Positions 34,978 through 43,153 of a stretch of 64,000 nucleotides of DNA are shown here, in pieces. Made by a program: the position numbers and the translations under genes. Numbering within the stretch: position 1 is the first letter of the stretch; every line of letters starts with the position of its first letter. The stretch lies in contig CALLMD010000019.1 of assembly GCA_938007935.1 (NCBI GenBank), positions 18,949 to 82,948 on the forward strand. Reading direction: 5' to 3'. The notes beneath the pieces were generated by a model. The model saw only the letters and a list, made by a program, of their open reading frames with translations. It did no database searches and had not been told where the DNA came from. The DNA is from an uncultured Hellea sp. Its GTDB lineage: Bacteria; Pseudomonadota; Alphaproteobacteria; Caulobacterales; Maricaulaceae.

Positions 34978-35910
34978 TTACGAGCTATTTTTTACTTTGA
35001 TTTTAGGCCCTCTGTATTTTTGACGTAAATGGTAAGGCTTACGAATAGTAAAAAGAAGATCAAACAAACCTATATGTTTGGCCATAATAGTATTGTGATA
35101 ATCCCGAGGGATATTACCAAAGATTTTCTTCGATGAGTTGATTGACAAGTCGAGCTTTTTAGAAAACTTAGCTTTGAAACCTTCCCACAACCATTTCTTA
35201 AATTCCCAATATTTTGAAGGTTTATTATACTTTGAATAAGTTTTTTTGTAGAGCGCATGAAAACGCTCATGCTTAGCCTGCAAGACTTTGTAATCTTCAC
35301 TCTCGACGTCCTCTGACCAATTACGGTAGTGATGAATCGCGATATCTCGCGTATATACAACGTCATAACCAAGAAATAAGACTTTTGCCGTGAGATCGGG
35401 ATCAATTCCATAATCTCGAAATTCTTCACTAAATCCGCCAACAGCTTTCATAACATGAGTGGGTAGCAAGCCTTGATTCACATTTAATATTCCTATTTTA
35501 GACACACCGCCAATATATGGAGCTTTAACGAAAGGTCCTTCCTTATCTTTAACTTTAAGGCCGACCATTCCGAACTTCTTATTCTTCTTTAAAATCTCAA
35601 CAGCACGATCAAGGCCATGGTTGACTATTTCATTGTCATCACTCACCCAACAAACATAAGGCGTGGTCACCTCAGCAAAAACATCATTATAAGCTCTAGC
35701 CTGACCGAGAAGTTTTCCTACATATACAGGCTTAATAACTGAACTTTCTACAGATTTTAAATATTCAATCGTTCCATCAGTGGATCCAGCATCCGTTATG
35801 TAGAGAAGATATGGGATTGTTGTTTCTCGTTTAATAGACTCAACTAATCTAATAATTTGGTCGCGGCGATTGTAAGTGCCGACAACAATAGACAAAACAG
35901 GTGCAGTCAT
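34978..35910 (-). CDS. Family 2 glycosyltransferase
   Basis: A 310-residue GT-A enzyme beginning LSIVVGTYNRRDQII, with YITDAGSTDGTIEY and the acidic motif CWVSDDNEIVNHG. The C-terminus is Lys/Arg-rich and helical (KKWLWEGFKAKFSKK), perhaps membrane-surface bound. ATG 35910 is 4 bases after the stop of the upstream epimerase gene; a longer frame to 35946 would overlap it. Donor and acceptor unknown. Confidence 0.87.
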   Translation of the reverse strand: MTAPVLSIVVGTYNRRDQIIRLVESIKRETTIPYLLYITDAGSTDGTIEYLKSVESSVIKPVYVGKLLGQARAYNDVFAEVTTPYVCWVSDDNEIVNHGLDRAVEILKKNKKFGMVGLKVKDKEGPFVKAPYIGGVSKIGILNVNQGLLPTHVMKAVGGFSEEFRDYGIDPDLTAKVLFLGYDVVYTRDIAIHHYRNWSEDVESEDYKVLQAKHERFHALYKKTYSKYNKPSKYWEFKKWLWEGFKAKFSKKLDLSINSSKKIFGNIPRDYHNTIMAKHIGLFDLLFTIRKPYHLRQKYRGPKIKVKNSS

Positions 35911-35914
35911 AAGG

Positions 35915-36847
35915 TCATTTATCCTTTTCGATGTCAAGTGAAGCAAACCACTTCACGTAATCTTTAAGACCATCGCTTAATTTAGTTTGAGCAATGAACC
36001 CTAACTCTTTTTCAGATTTTTCTACATTAGCGCGCAAATGTTTCGGGTCACCACTTCTTATGCGGCCATTAAACGTTATATGCGTGTTAACCTCGGCCGC
36101 TTTTAGTAGACCAGCTGCCAGTTCCGCAATACTTATACTCACTCCGCTTGCCCCATTAAAAACTCTCACGCCATGCTTAGAATTTGACTCTGCAAGCTTC
36201 ACAATTAAATCTGATGCGTCCAAAACATGCAAAAAATCTCGCGTCTCATCACCTGCTCCCCAAAGCTCTAAAACCTCATCGGGTCTTTCTTTGATTTTAT
36301 GCATTATATCCCAAAGAATTTGTTTTCTGAGTCCAGCACCATAAATTGAAAAAAATCTCACGATTGATGCATCTAACGGCCTCATGCGCGCTTCGCCTTC
36401 TACAAGCTGCTCACACAGAAGCTTATGCAATCCATAAGGTGAAACAGGCTTGCAAACATCATCTTCGAGCAATGGCTCAGAAGAGCCAACATTGCCATAA
36501 ACTGCGGCAGAAGAGACTAATACCAAGCGTGGGCTGACTTTGCATCCACGAATAAATTCTAAAATTGCAAAAGTACTGCCAACAGAAAGATTAAAGTCGC
36601 AAGAGGGGTCCTCCCAAGAGCGCCCCACTGAAGCGCCACCTGCTGCATGGATTATAACGTCAGGCTCGCCATATTTTTCAGACGCCATATGGAAGAGGTC
36701 TTTGGAAATCAGTCCATCACAATGATTGACACTGCCAGCCAAAATGTCAGGCGTATTACCGTGCCCTAAAGTCGTAACTCGCCAACCTTTTTGTAGTAAT
36801 AATGAAGATGTCCTGGCACCTAAAAACCCACAGCCGCCTGCAACCAT
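35915..36847 (-). CDS. NAD-dependent epimerase/dehydratase (extended SDR)
   Basis: About 310 residues. The N-terminal dinucleotide loop is AGGCGFLGARTS. VLVSSAAVYGN and SPYGLHKLLCEQ give the Ser-Tyr-Lys active site of extended SDRs such as UDP-galactose epimerases and dTDP-glucose dehydratases. RDFLHVLDAS and NGASGVSISI also fit. ATG 36847 (AGG 6 bases upstream) is chosen; a GTG at 36889 would overlap the preceding gene and put 14 charged residues before the Rossmann strand. Nucleotide sugar unknown. Confidence 0.85.
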   Translation of the reverse strand: MVAGGCGFLGARTSSLLLQKGWRVTTLGHGNTPDILAGSVNHCDGLISKDLFHMASEKYGEPDVIIHAAGGASVGRSWEDPSCDFNLSVGSTFAILEFIRGCKVSPRLVLVSSAAVYGNVGSSEPLLEDDVCKPVSPYGLHKLLCEQLVEGEARMRPLDASIVRFFSIYGAGLRKQILWDIMHKIKERPDEVLELWGAGDETRDFLHVLDASDLIVKLAESNSKHGVRVFNGASGVSISIAELAAGLLKAAEVNTHITFNGRIRSGDPKHLRANVEKSEKELGFIAQTKLSDGLKDYVKWFASLDIEKDK

Positions 36848-36866
36848 TGCATGCCTGTCTTTTACA

Positions 36867-37571
36867 TTATTTTTTCCAATAGTCGGCACGCTGAGGTTCC
36901 TTCATATCCAGTGGGCAAAAATCACGCAAATTAATAGGGACTCGAGACATTACCCATATACACCGGCGTTCATGACGTTCAGATGAGCTTTGAAAGTCAG
37001 GATGATTAATGGGTGCATTAATCTTATAAAGATAATCAAACCCACAAGCCCAAATCGCGCGTTCAACCGCGCTTTGAGTTAAGATCATGGCTAATGGCTG
37101 TATGCCCTGAGTTTCATTTGGATTCTCTTTGACAACGCGAGCAAACTCTTTTTCACCAGGGATAACCATTGTCTCTAAAAGCATAACATTTTTGGTCATT
37201 TTTGCCATCATACGCAAAGACCTTAGTGGATTTTCTAAATGATATAGTATTCCATAAGCCAAAGAAAAGTCTCGCGGTGCTGGCAATACTTCTGCGTCTG
37301 CACCATCAAAGTCAAAAGTTTGAAAATGACATTCCGGTGCGCGCTTGCGTCCAAGCTCTACTAAATCTTGCCTTCCCTCTAAAGCATGGACATTAAGCCC
37401 AATATCATGCAGTCGTTTTGAAAACCAACCTGGACCAGAGCCAAAGTCATAAGCGGTATTTGTTGCCACTCCACTCTCAGTTACATCTGAAAGTACTTGT
37501 TTTGCAACAAGCCAACGCGCTTCGTTAATTTCCAAATATGCCGGAGAATCAAATAACAAAGTTGATTTCAC
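36867..37571 (-). CDS. Class I SAM-dependent methyltransferase
   Basis: A 234-residue protein with motif I AYDFGSGPGWFSKRL (near residue 40), acidic strand-2 end ALEGRQDLVELG and post-I segment LAYGILYHLENP. The pattern matches methyltransferases found in polysaccharide clusters. GTG 37571 follows GGAG by 6 bases. It lies immediately downstream of the Wzt gene, which has a C-terminal carbohydrate-recognition domain, so it may cap the glycan end with methyl (inference). Confidence 0.85.
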   Translation of the reverse strand: MKSTLLFDSPAYLEINEARWLVAKQVLSDVTESGVATNTAYDFGSGPGWFSKRLHDIGLNVHALEGRQDLVELGRKRAPECHFQTFDFDGADAEVLPAPRDFSLAYGILYHLENPLRSLRMMAKMTKNVMLLETMVIPGEKEFARVVKENPNETQGIQPLAMILTQSAVERAIWACGFDYLYKINAPINHPDFQSSSERHERRCIWVMSRVPINLRDFCPLDMKEPQRADYWKK

Positions 37572-37580
37572 TTAAGGCTC

Positions 37581-38909
37581 CTAAAGCTTTGTCTTTTCAG
37601 TATCCCAATTAAGGAACGGCCGTAGACCACCTGGAAATGTACGAGAATATCGACCACGAGCCACGTTATTAATATCAGCAATAACTTCATACACTGAAAA
37701 TGAAATTGCATTATCGACAATTTGATGCCGCACTAACGGATCTGCAGTCACCAAACAAATTGTTACATAATGTAGGCCTTCATTTAGTAAATTACCTGGT
37801 ATGTGCACGCGGCTTTTATACCGGCCAGGATCTTGAATAGCTTGTTCATACGCGTCATCAGTAAACGCAACCACAAATAATATTTCGTTTTGTTCGTTTT
37901 TAAAATGCAAGGCAGGTTCAACTCTTAGACCTGAATAGTAAACATCATAAATAATTTCCAACGTGCAATCTTGCGTAATTTTAAACGATCTCGCAGGTTG
38001 CTCTAAATTATCTAACACCTGTGCAGACACTAACTCACAAACCGTCTCTATTTCTTCAATACGCTTTAAAAGCCCCTCAGAAGATTGAGTTCCTACATAC
38101 TCACCTTCTTTTTTTACATTAGGTATTTTATCGGTTTTGATAGGAGCTTGATAAGTCGCCGATATATCTGACATTTTTGCTTCATATGCTTCACAAACAT
38201 CATGCACTGGCCCATCCATAACAATCTCGCCATGACTTAACCAAATACATCTGTCACAAAATTTTCTAACGGTTCCGGTAGAGTGAGAAACAAATAAAAT
38301 AGTGCGCCCATGGCCGGTCAAATCTTCCATACGGGTCAGGCATTTTTTTTGAAAAGACGCATCACCAACTGATAGAACTTCATCTAGCATCAAAATATCT
38401 GGTTCAAGATGGGCGGCAACAGAAAACCCCAATCGAGCTCTCATACCAGTTGAATATGTTCCAACTGGTTCTTCAATGAACCGACCAATCTCTGAAAACT
38501 CCAATATGGCATCCATTCTATCATCGATCTCTTGCCGGGTTAATCCATGCAACGATGCGTTTAGGTATACATTTTGGCGGCCCGTAAGGTCTGGGTTAAA
38601 TCCAGTTCCAACCTCTAATAAAGAAGTCGAACGCCCATGAATGAATGCTTCTCCCTCAGTTGGATTAACGACGCGAGATAGAATTTTTAACAAAGTTGAT
38701 TTGCCAGCTCCATTATGCCCCATAACTCCAACGCGTTCACCAGCTCGCACCGTAAAACTTACATTTTTTAACGCCCAAAAGTCCTTGCTATCCGACCGCT
38801 TTATCGAATTCTTCTTCATTGTTTTCTTGGATAAGCTAGAGGTCATTCTATACTTCTTTGAGAGACCTCGAACATCCAGAACTATGTCAGACCCATCAAA
38901 CTCAGACAA
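37581..38909 (-). CDS. wzt: Wzt: ATP-binding subunit of polysaccharide ABC exporter, with C-terminal domain
   Basis: An ABC ATPase of about 442 residues. Walker A MGHNGAGKSTL (near 66), signature YSTGMRARLGFSVAAHLEP (near 153) and Walker B ILMLDEVLSVGD (near 170) are clear, as in KpsT/Wzt. After the ATPase a ~130-residue C-terminal domain (about 300-430, EYVGTQSSEG through ISFSVYEVIADI) matches the Wzt C-terminal fold, known to bind the modified non-reducing end of the glycan. TTG 38909 has GGAG 6 bases upstream; a longer TTG frame to 38945 is possible. Its neighbour is the Wzm permease. Confidence 0.92.
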   Translation of the reverse strand: MSEFDGSDIVLDVRGLSKKYRMTSSLSKKTMKKNSIKRSDSKDFWALKNVSFTVRAGERVGVMGHNGAGKSTLLKILSRVVNPTEGEAFIHGRSTSLLEVGTGFNPDLTGRQNVYLNASLHGLTRQEIDDRMDAILEFSEIGRFIEEPVGTYSTGMRARLGFSVAAHLEPDILMLDEVLSVGDASFQKKCLTRMEDLTGHGRTILFVSHSTGTVRKFCDRCIWLSHGEIVMDGPVHDVCEAYEAKMSDISATYQAPIKTDKIPNVKKEGEYVGTQSSEGLLKRIEEIETVCELVSAQVLDNLEQPARSFKITQDCTLEIIYDVYYSGLRVEPALHFKNEQNEILFVVAFTDDAYEQAIQDPGRYKSRVHIPGNLLNEGLHYVTICLVTADPLVRHQIVDNAISFSVYEVIADINNVARGRYSRTFPGGLRPFLNWDTEKTKL

Positions 38910-38951
38910 TTCGGACTCCGAATAAAAAATTTTGGCCAAGAACAACGCTCA

Positions 38952-39788
38952 TTAGATTTTATCCCCATGGTTGTGAATTGCCCAAGAGAGCATTATCAAC
39001 CCCACAATTGTCAGTGTAAAAGTGATGCCAACAGACACCAACCAGGCGATAATATCTATCGACGCAGGTTCAAATAAAGCGCCCCTCATACCAGAGAGAA
39101 CACCAACCATTGGGTTTGCAATATAATATTTCTGAATTACTAGCGGTAAAATTGACTTCGAAAATAAAACTGGAGACAAAAATAGGCCTAAATAAAGGAC
39201 TGTTTCTAAAATTTTTCTATAATCTTTATGAACCGCGACAAGAGCGGCAAAAATTAGTCCGCTGGCAAAAGCGAGCAATAATAACGTAGCCATAACTAAA
39301 AATATAAATGGGAATGACGTACTTACGGGAATACCCATAAATAATTGAAAAACGATAATTGCGGCTACAATAACAATACAATCTATCCAGCGCCCTAATA
39401 CAACTGATATGGGACTCAAAATTCTAGGAAAATAAACTTTTCGACTTAATGAGGCATCCGTACTTATGGACCCTGCCACCTGAACTGTTATCTCAGCAAA
39501 AAGAAACCAAAGGCATAATCCGCTAAATATAAAAAGCGCATATGGAACACTTGAACCAAAGTCTGCATTTGCCATCCTTCGAATATAGAAAAATGCCAAG
39601 GTCATAATTCCAGGTCTAATAAAGCCCCAGAGAAGCGTTATAGGCGAGTTTAAAATCCGGGTTTGAATATTTCGAGATGTCAATTGCTTTAAAAGAGGTC
39701 GAAATTTCCAAATTTCAGAAATACTAAATATCCTCTCAGATTTCTCTGGACGAATATGAGTGACAGTTTTTTGAGATGTTTCAGTCAT
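38952..39788 (-). CDS. wzm: Wzm: ABC-2 permease of polysaccharide exporter
   Basis: A 278-residue membrane protein with about six hydrophobic helices (for example FIFSGLCLWFLFAEI, VIVAAIIVFQLFMGI and LLLLAFASGLIFAAL). The amphipathic N-terminal region and RKVYFPRILSP loop are typical of ABC-2 exporters for O-antigen or capsule. With Wzt it exports a lipid- or nucleotide-anchored glycan from the cytoplasm, which explains the lack of a Wzy polymerase or Wzx flippase here. ATG 39788 is used; TTG 39803 is an alternative. Confidence 0.92.
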   Translation of the reverse strand: MTETSQKTVTHIRPEKSERIFSISEIWKFRPLLKQLTSRNIQTRILNSPITLLWGFIRPGIMTLAFFYIRRMANADFGSSVPYALFIFSGLCLWFLFAEITVQVAGSISTDASLSRKVYFPRILSPISVVLGRWIDCIVIVAAIIVFQLFMGIPVSTSFPFIFLVMATLLLLAFASGLIFAALVAVHKDYRKILETVLYLGLFLSPVLFSKSILPLVIQKYYIANPMVGVLSGMRGALFEPASIDIIAWLVSVGITFTLTIVGLIMLSWAIHNHGDKI

Positions 39789-39799
39789 TATATTATGTG

Positions 39800-41308
39800 T
39801 CAAGTTGGGAGCTTACGACGAACGAGGTCACGCAAACGAAATAATGTACTTTTTATTGCCAGTTGAGTCTGTACATCATAAGTACTCATTTCTCCCTGAA
39901 GCTTCCTAATGCCTTGCGCTTCGATATCAGACTCCAGATCAAAATCAAGAAACCTTTGACGTATTTCCGGAGAACATTTCGCAAGCGTGGCAATTACAAT
40001 TAATTTTTTCGCGTTTTCCGAAAATTTGTGGTTATCTTGACATAGCCTGGCCCCCAACCGGGCTAAATCCTCAGGGTGATCGCGTAAAGATAATCTTATT
40101 GCTGCCAACCAACGATCAAGATCCCGTTGTTCATATCGATTATTCTCAGCGATATGTTCAAAAAGCTCAGGAATAGTTTGCTCAAGGACCGCAACCAATT
40201 CATGTTTTTGCGGATCATACATCTTTTGAGACTTACGGGCTATGTTTAAAAATACACGGGCACAATTTTGTGTATATTCGGCATGCCTATTCTTTGCGTC
40301 CGTTAGAGATGTTCGACGAGGGAGGTTTGTAGAAATATTTTTCATCTTCTGAACGAGATCATTAGCATTTCTTGGGTCAAAGAACGTGGAGTCTGGAGGG
40401 GATTGCTCTCGATGAACTGGAATATCAGAAATGAGCCCTGGCAAACCAAGAGCCCTAGCTTCTTCAATAAAGGTACTCCAACCCTCAAATAAACTTGGCT
40501 GAATATACCCCGTTGCCCCCCTTAACAGCATAAGTTGTTCGTCACGGCTTATACGATTGGTTAATGTAACCTTTGATGCAACATTAGGAATAGCTAACAG
40601 TTTTTGCACCTGTTTTGCGTATTTAGGCCAGCGACTATCCTCAATAGCCCCTGTCATAACAATGTGTATATCAAGATCAGGAGCTAAAGATAAAGCCTCA
40701 GCGACAACAAGGTGGTTTTTATGTTTCCAAAATTGATTACATATAATGAAGTAATTCTCAGGGATATTCATGCGCGCTCTTAGTTTTTCATGAGCTGTAG
40801 AGTTATGCTTATCCCAAAACGAACTATCAAATACCGCAGGAAAATTAAATACAGACCATCCTGAATCATCGAAATCAGGAAATAATATCCTAGTATCCTC
40901 AATTGCTTGAAAACTCGAAAACAAACAAACTGAAGGTCTTCTCGCCAATTCCCGATAATGTAGAAACCGTCGAGCCAGCTCTTGCTTTTCAAACATTTCG
41001 GGCAGGTGCTGACACTGCCAGTCAGGTATCCAGCCTCCCCATGGAGCACCAAATGGCGCTTCGGGTAATTGAGTCGCTGGATACACAAAATCCAAATTAA
41101 GCGCCCGCGCGTTAGAGAACTTTTCTATTCTACTCACTAGGTTTCGATTATTGTTGGCAATAATTTCAGATTCAGGTGTTGAGGTCAGAAATGTAATATC
41201 TGGCCGTTCATGCTCAGGTAGATTATTTAACATGCGAGCAATGTTTAAGACATAATTTATGCCTCCCATCCATCCCGCATTATAAAAAACTCTAAGACCA
41301 ATTTTCAT
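39800..41308 (-). CDS. Family 4-type glycosyltransferase with helical C-terminal extension
   Basis: A 502-residue GT-B enzyme. N-terminal GWMGGINYVLNIARML is the usual GG loop. Residues about 185-340 include FIICNQFWKHKNH, VTLTNRISRDEQLMLLRGA and GYIQPSLFEGWSTFIEEARALG, with the EX7E-type Glu of retaining GT4 enzymes. The last ~140 residues (from DPQKHELVAVLEQ) are helical, Arg/Lys-rich and not recognised. It is the first gene of the leftward run, opposite the rightward acetyltransferase operon. Confidence 0.87.
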   Translation of the reverse strand: MKIGLRVFYNAGWMGGINYVLNIARMLNNLPEHERPDITFLTSTPESEIIANNNRNLVSRIEKFSNARALNLDFVYPATQLPEAPFGAPWGGWIPDWQCQHLPEMFEKQELARRFLHYRELARRPSVCLFSSFQAIEDTRILFPDFDDSGWSVFNFPAVFDSSFWDKHNSTAHEKLRARMNIPENYFIICNQFWKHKNHLVVAEALSLAPDLDIHIVMTGAIEDSRWPKYAKQVQKLLAIPNVASKVTLTNRISRDEQLMLLRGATGYIQPSLFEGWSTFIEEARALGLPGLISDIPVHREQSPPDSTFFDPRNANDLVQKMKNISTNLPRRTSLTDAKNRHAEYTQNCARVFLNIARKSQKMYDPQKHELVAVLEQTIPELFEHIAENNRYEQRDLDRWLAAIRLSLRDHPEDLARLGARLCQDNHKFSENAKKLIVIATLAKCSPEIRQRFLDFDLESDIEAQGIRKLQGEMSTYDVQTQLAIKSTLFRLRDLVRRKLPT

Positions 41309-41511
41309 TTAAAAACCTAATTCATCTATTGCAACTACTTACAACCATACATTAACAACCAAAGTTCAGAGAATACAGGCTGTATGCGTTCAAAGGTAAT
41401 AAACTTGTGCGGCTTTACGCCACAATTTCTTTATTGCGACGCTCGATGTTTAACTTGCAGACATTTATTCTATTGTCTATCTGAACTTCAATTAAAACGA
41501 AGGGTACTTTA
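41309..41511. other. Divergent intergenic region of the polysaccharide locus
   Basis: These 203 bases separate the leftward GT4 operon from the rightward operon, so both promoters should lie here. TTGCAG, 17 bases, TATCTG (about 41456-41484) is a possible but weak rightward promoter. An imperfect hairpin, TTGTGCGGC-TTTAC-GCCACAA, lies near 41405-41425. No regulator site was recognised. Confidence 0.4.
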
Positions 41512-42216
41512 ATGCGAGGCGCAATTAGCCCACTAGATCATGCTTTCGCAGATGGACCTGTTTTCAAAAAGGTTTCAACCCTGAAAGAATCGTATGAGGC
41601 TTTAAAGTCATATGAAACTGTTGGGACTGACACCGATCTGTTTGCTGCAAAGCTGCTAGCTATTTGGAAACGTTTTGAAGCTGGCGCTAAAATTCATGAT
41701 GATTTACAACTTGGATTTCATGCGAGGCTAATAAATGGAGGGGACAAGCACCTAATCGACATTTCCGGCCCAACGGCCATCCGAGGGATTTTAAGGGCAG
41801 AAGCTGGCGGAATAATAAACGTAGGAAAATTTGTTTACATCGGAGATAATGCTATTATTTCGTCGCGAAAATCCATTGCAATAGGCGATGCCAGCCTAAT
41901 CGCTCATGGTGTACAGATTTTTGATAATGACTCTCATCCTACTCAAGCATATCAACGCGAAATACAGTTTAGACGCATGCTAGGTGACAAAAGCCGGGCA
42001 ACGCCTCTCGAAATTGGTCAAGCTGCTGTTGACATTGGACGAAGATGTTGGATAGGGCTAAATAGCGTGGTTCTTAAGGGAGTAACAATTGGAGATAGTA
42101 CAATTGTTGCGGCACATTCAGTCGTAACAAATAATCTGCCAGCTAATGTAGTTGCTGGAGGCAACCCTGCACGCGTTCTTCGAGAATTACCTCAAGATGA
42201 ACTTAAAGATTTATAG
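41512..42216 (+). CDS. Hexapeptide-repeat (left-handed beta-helix) acyltransferase
   Basis: A 234-residue protein. The hexapeptide repeats are VGKFVYIGDNAIISS, IGDASLIAHGVQI and VDIGRRCWIGLNSVVLKGVTIGDS in a LbH fold (about residues 100-215). FDNDSHPT supplies the catalytic His of the WbbJ/NodL-type family, and the end AGGNPARVLREL is standard. It probably O- or N-acetylates a sugar of the surface glycan. GAAGGGT precedes ATG 41512. It is first in the rightward operon. Confidence 0.9.
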   Translation: MRGAISPLDHAFADGPVFKKVSTLKESYEALKSYETVGTDTDLFAAKLLAIWKRFEAGAKIHDDLQLGFHARLINGGDKHLIDISGPTAIRGILRAEAGGIINVGKFVYIGDNAIISSRKSIAIGDASLIAHGVQIFDNDSHPTQAYQREIQFRRMLGDKSRATPLEIGQAAVDIGRRCWIGLNSVVLKGVTIGDSTIVAAHSVVTNNLPANVVAGGNPARVLRELPQDELKDL

Positions 42217-42274
42217 AGCCTCAACATCAATTTCATGATTACTAAGACGAAATTCTTTCCCAAAAGGACATGCA

Positions 42275-43114
42275 ATGAGTACTAAAGCTGAACGTTTCGG
42301 CCCTCTTCCAGAGAACACTGTTTTACCGACCCCGCAATGGGTAGAAACTCCACGACGATCAAAATACGCATGTTCGCCAGAAGTAAAAGAAGGAGACATG
42401 GAGTGGTACCCACCTGTTATGATTGGCGCGAGCTCAATTGGTAACGACTTAACCTCAAATTGTACGCATTATTTGAAAACTGCGGTTAATCTGTTAAAAA
42501 AATTAGAGTCAGATGCTTATGTGGAATATCTCCTAGATTACTACAAACTTGGAATGAAGCGGTACGGTGATGACTGGGGTTATATAGATATCGTTACAGC
42601 CGTATTAGGTCTGTCTAAATGGCTTAAACCAAGCAATTATTTAGAAATTGGAGTTCGTCGTGGACGCAGTGTATGTTCTTTAGCGAGCCTATGCCCTGAT
42701 GCAGATATTGCGATGTTTGATATGTGGGTAGAGAATTATGCTGGTATGGATAATCCAGGTCCTGATCATGTAAATAAGGAACTTGATAAATTTAAACATA
42801 AAGGTAAACGCGAGTTTATTAATGGAAATTCTCATGAAACACTCAAGAGTTATTTCACTGAAAATCCAAATACCTATTTTGATCTTATAACCGTTGATGG
42901 CGATCACTCCAACTTAGGGGCAGCCGAAGACATAGCTGATGTATTACCGCGACTTTCTATTGGAGGAGCAGTTCTATTTGATGATACAGGAAATCCAAAT
43001 GTCGCCGGCCTAGGAGCTGTGTGGCGGCGCATGCTCGAAGAAAACCCAAGATTTTCAACATATACTTATTCCGAAGTAGGTTATGGTGTCGGTTTTGCTA
43101 TTCGCAAATACTAA
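42275..43114 (+). CDS. Class I methyltransferase (Methyltransf_24-like)
   Basis: A 279-residue protein. A ~110-residue N-terminal region of unknown fold precedes YLEIGVRRGRSVCSLASL (near residue 127), AMFDMWVENYAG, and ITVDGDHSNLGAAEDI (near 207) followed by GGAVLFDDTG. These match the Methyltransf_24 family of sugar and glycan methyltransferases. AAGGA precedes ATG 42275. It is the second gene of the rightward operon. Target hydroxyl unknown. Confidence 0.85.
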   Translation: MSTKAERFGPLPENTVLPTPQWVETPRRSKYACSPEVKEGDMEWYPPVMIGASSIGNDLTSNCTHYLKTAVNLLKKLESDAYVEYLLDYYKLGMKRYGDDWGYIDIVTAVLGLSKWLKPSNYLEIGVRRGRSVCSLASLCPDADIAMFDMWVENYAGMDNPGPDHVNKELDKFKHKGKREFINGNSHETLKSYFTENPNTYFDLITVDGDHSNLGAAEDIADVLPRLSIGGAVLFDDTGNPNVAGLGAVWRRMLEENPRFSTYTYSEVGYGVGFAIRKY

Positions 43115-43153
43115 AAACTCGAAACTTAATTTTCAGTATTCAGAACTTAATTT

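Noticed and set aside
41405..41425. Imperfect hairpin in the divergent intergenic region as a terminator or operator
   Set aside because: It has a mismatch and only a broken T-rich tail, and neither flanking operon ends there.
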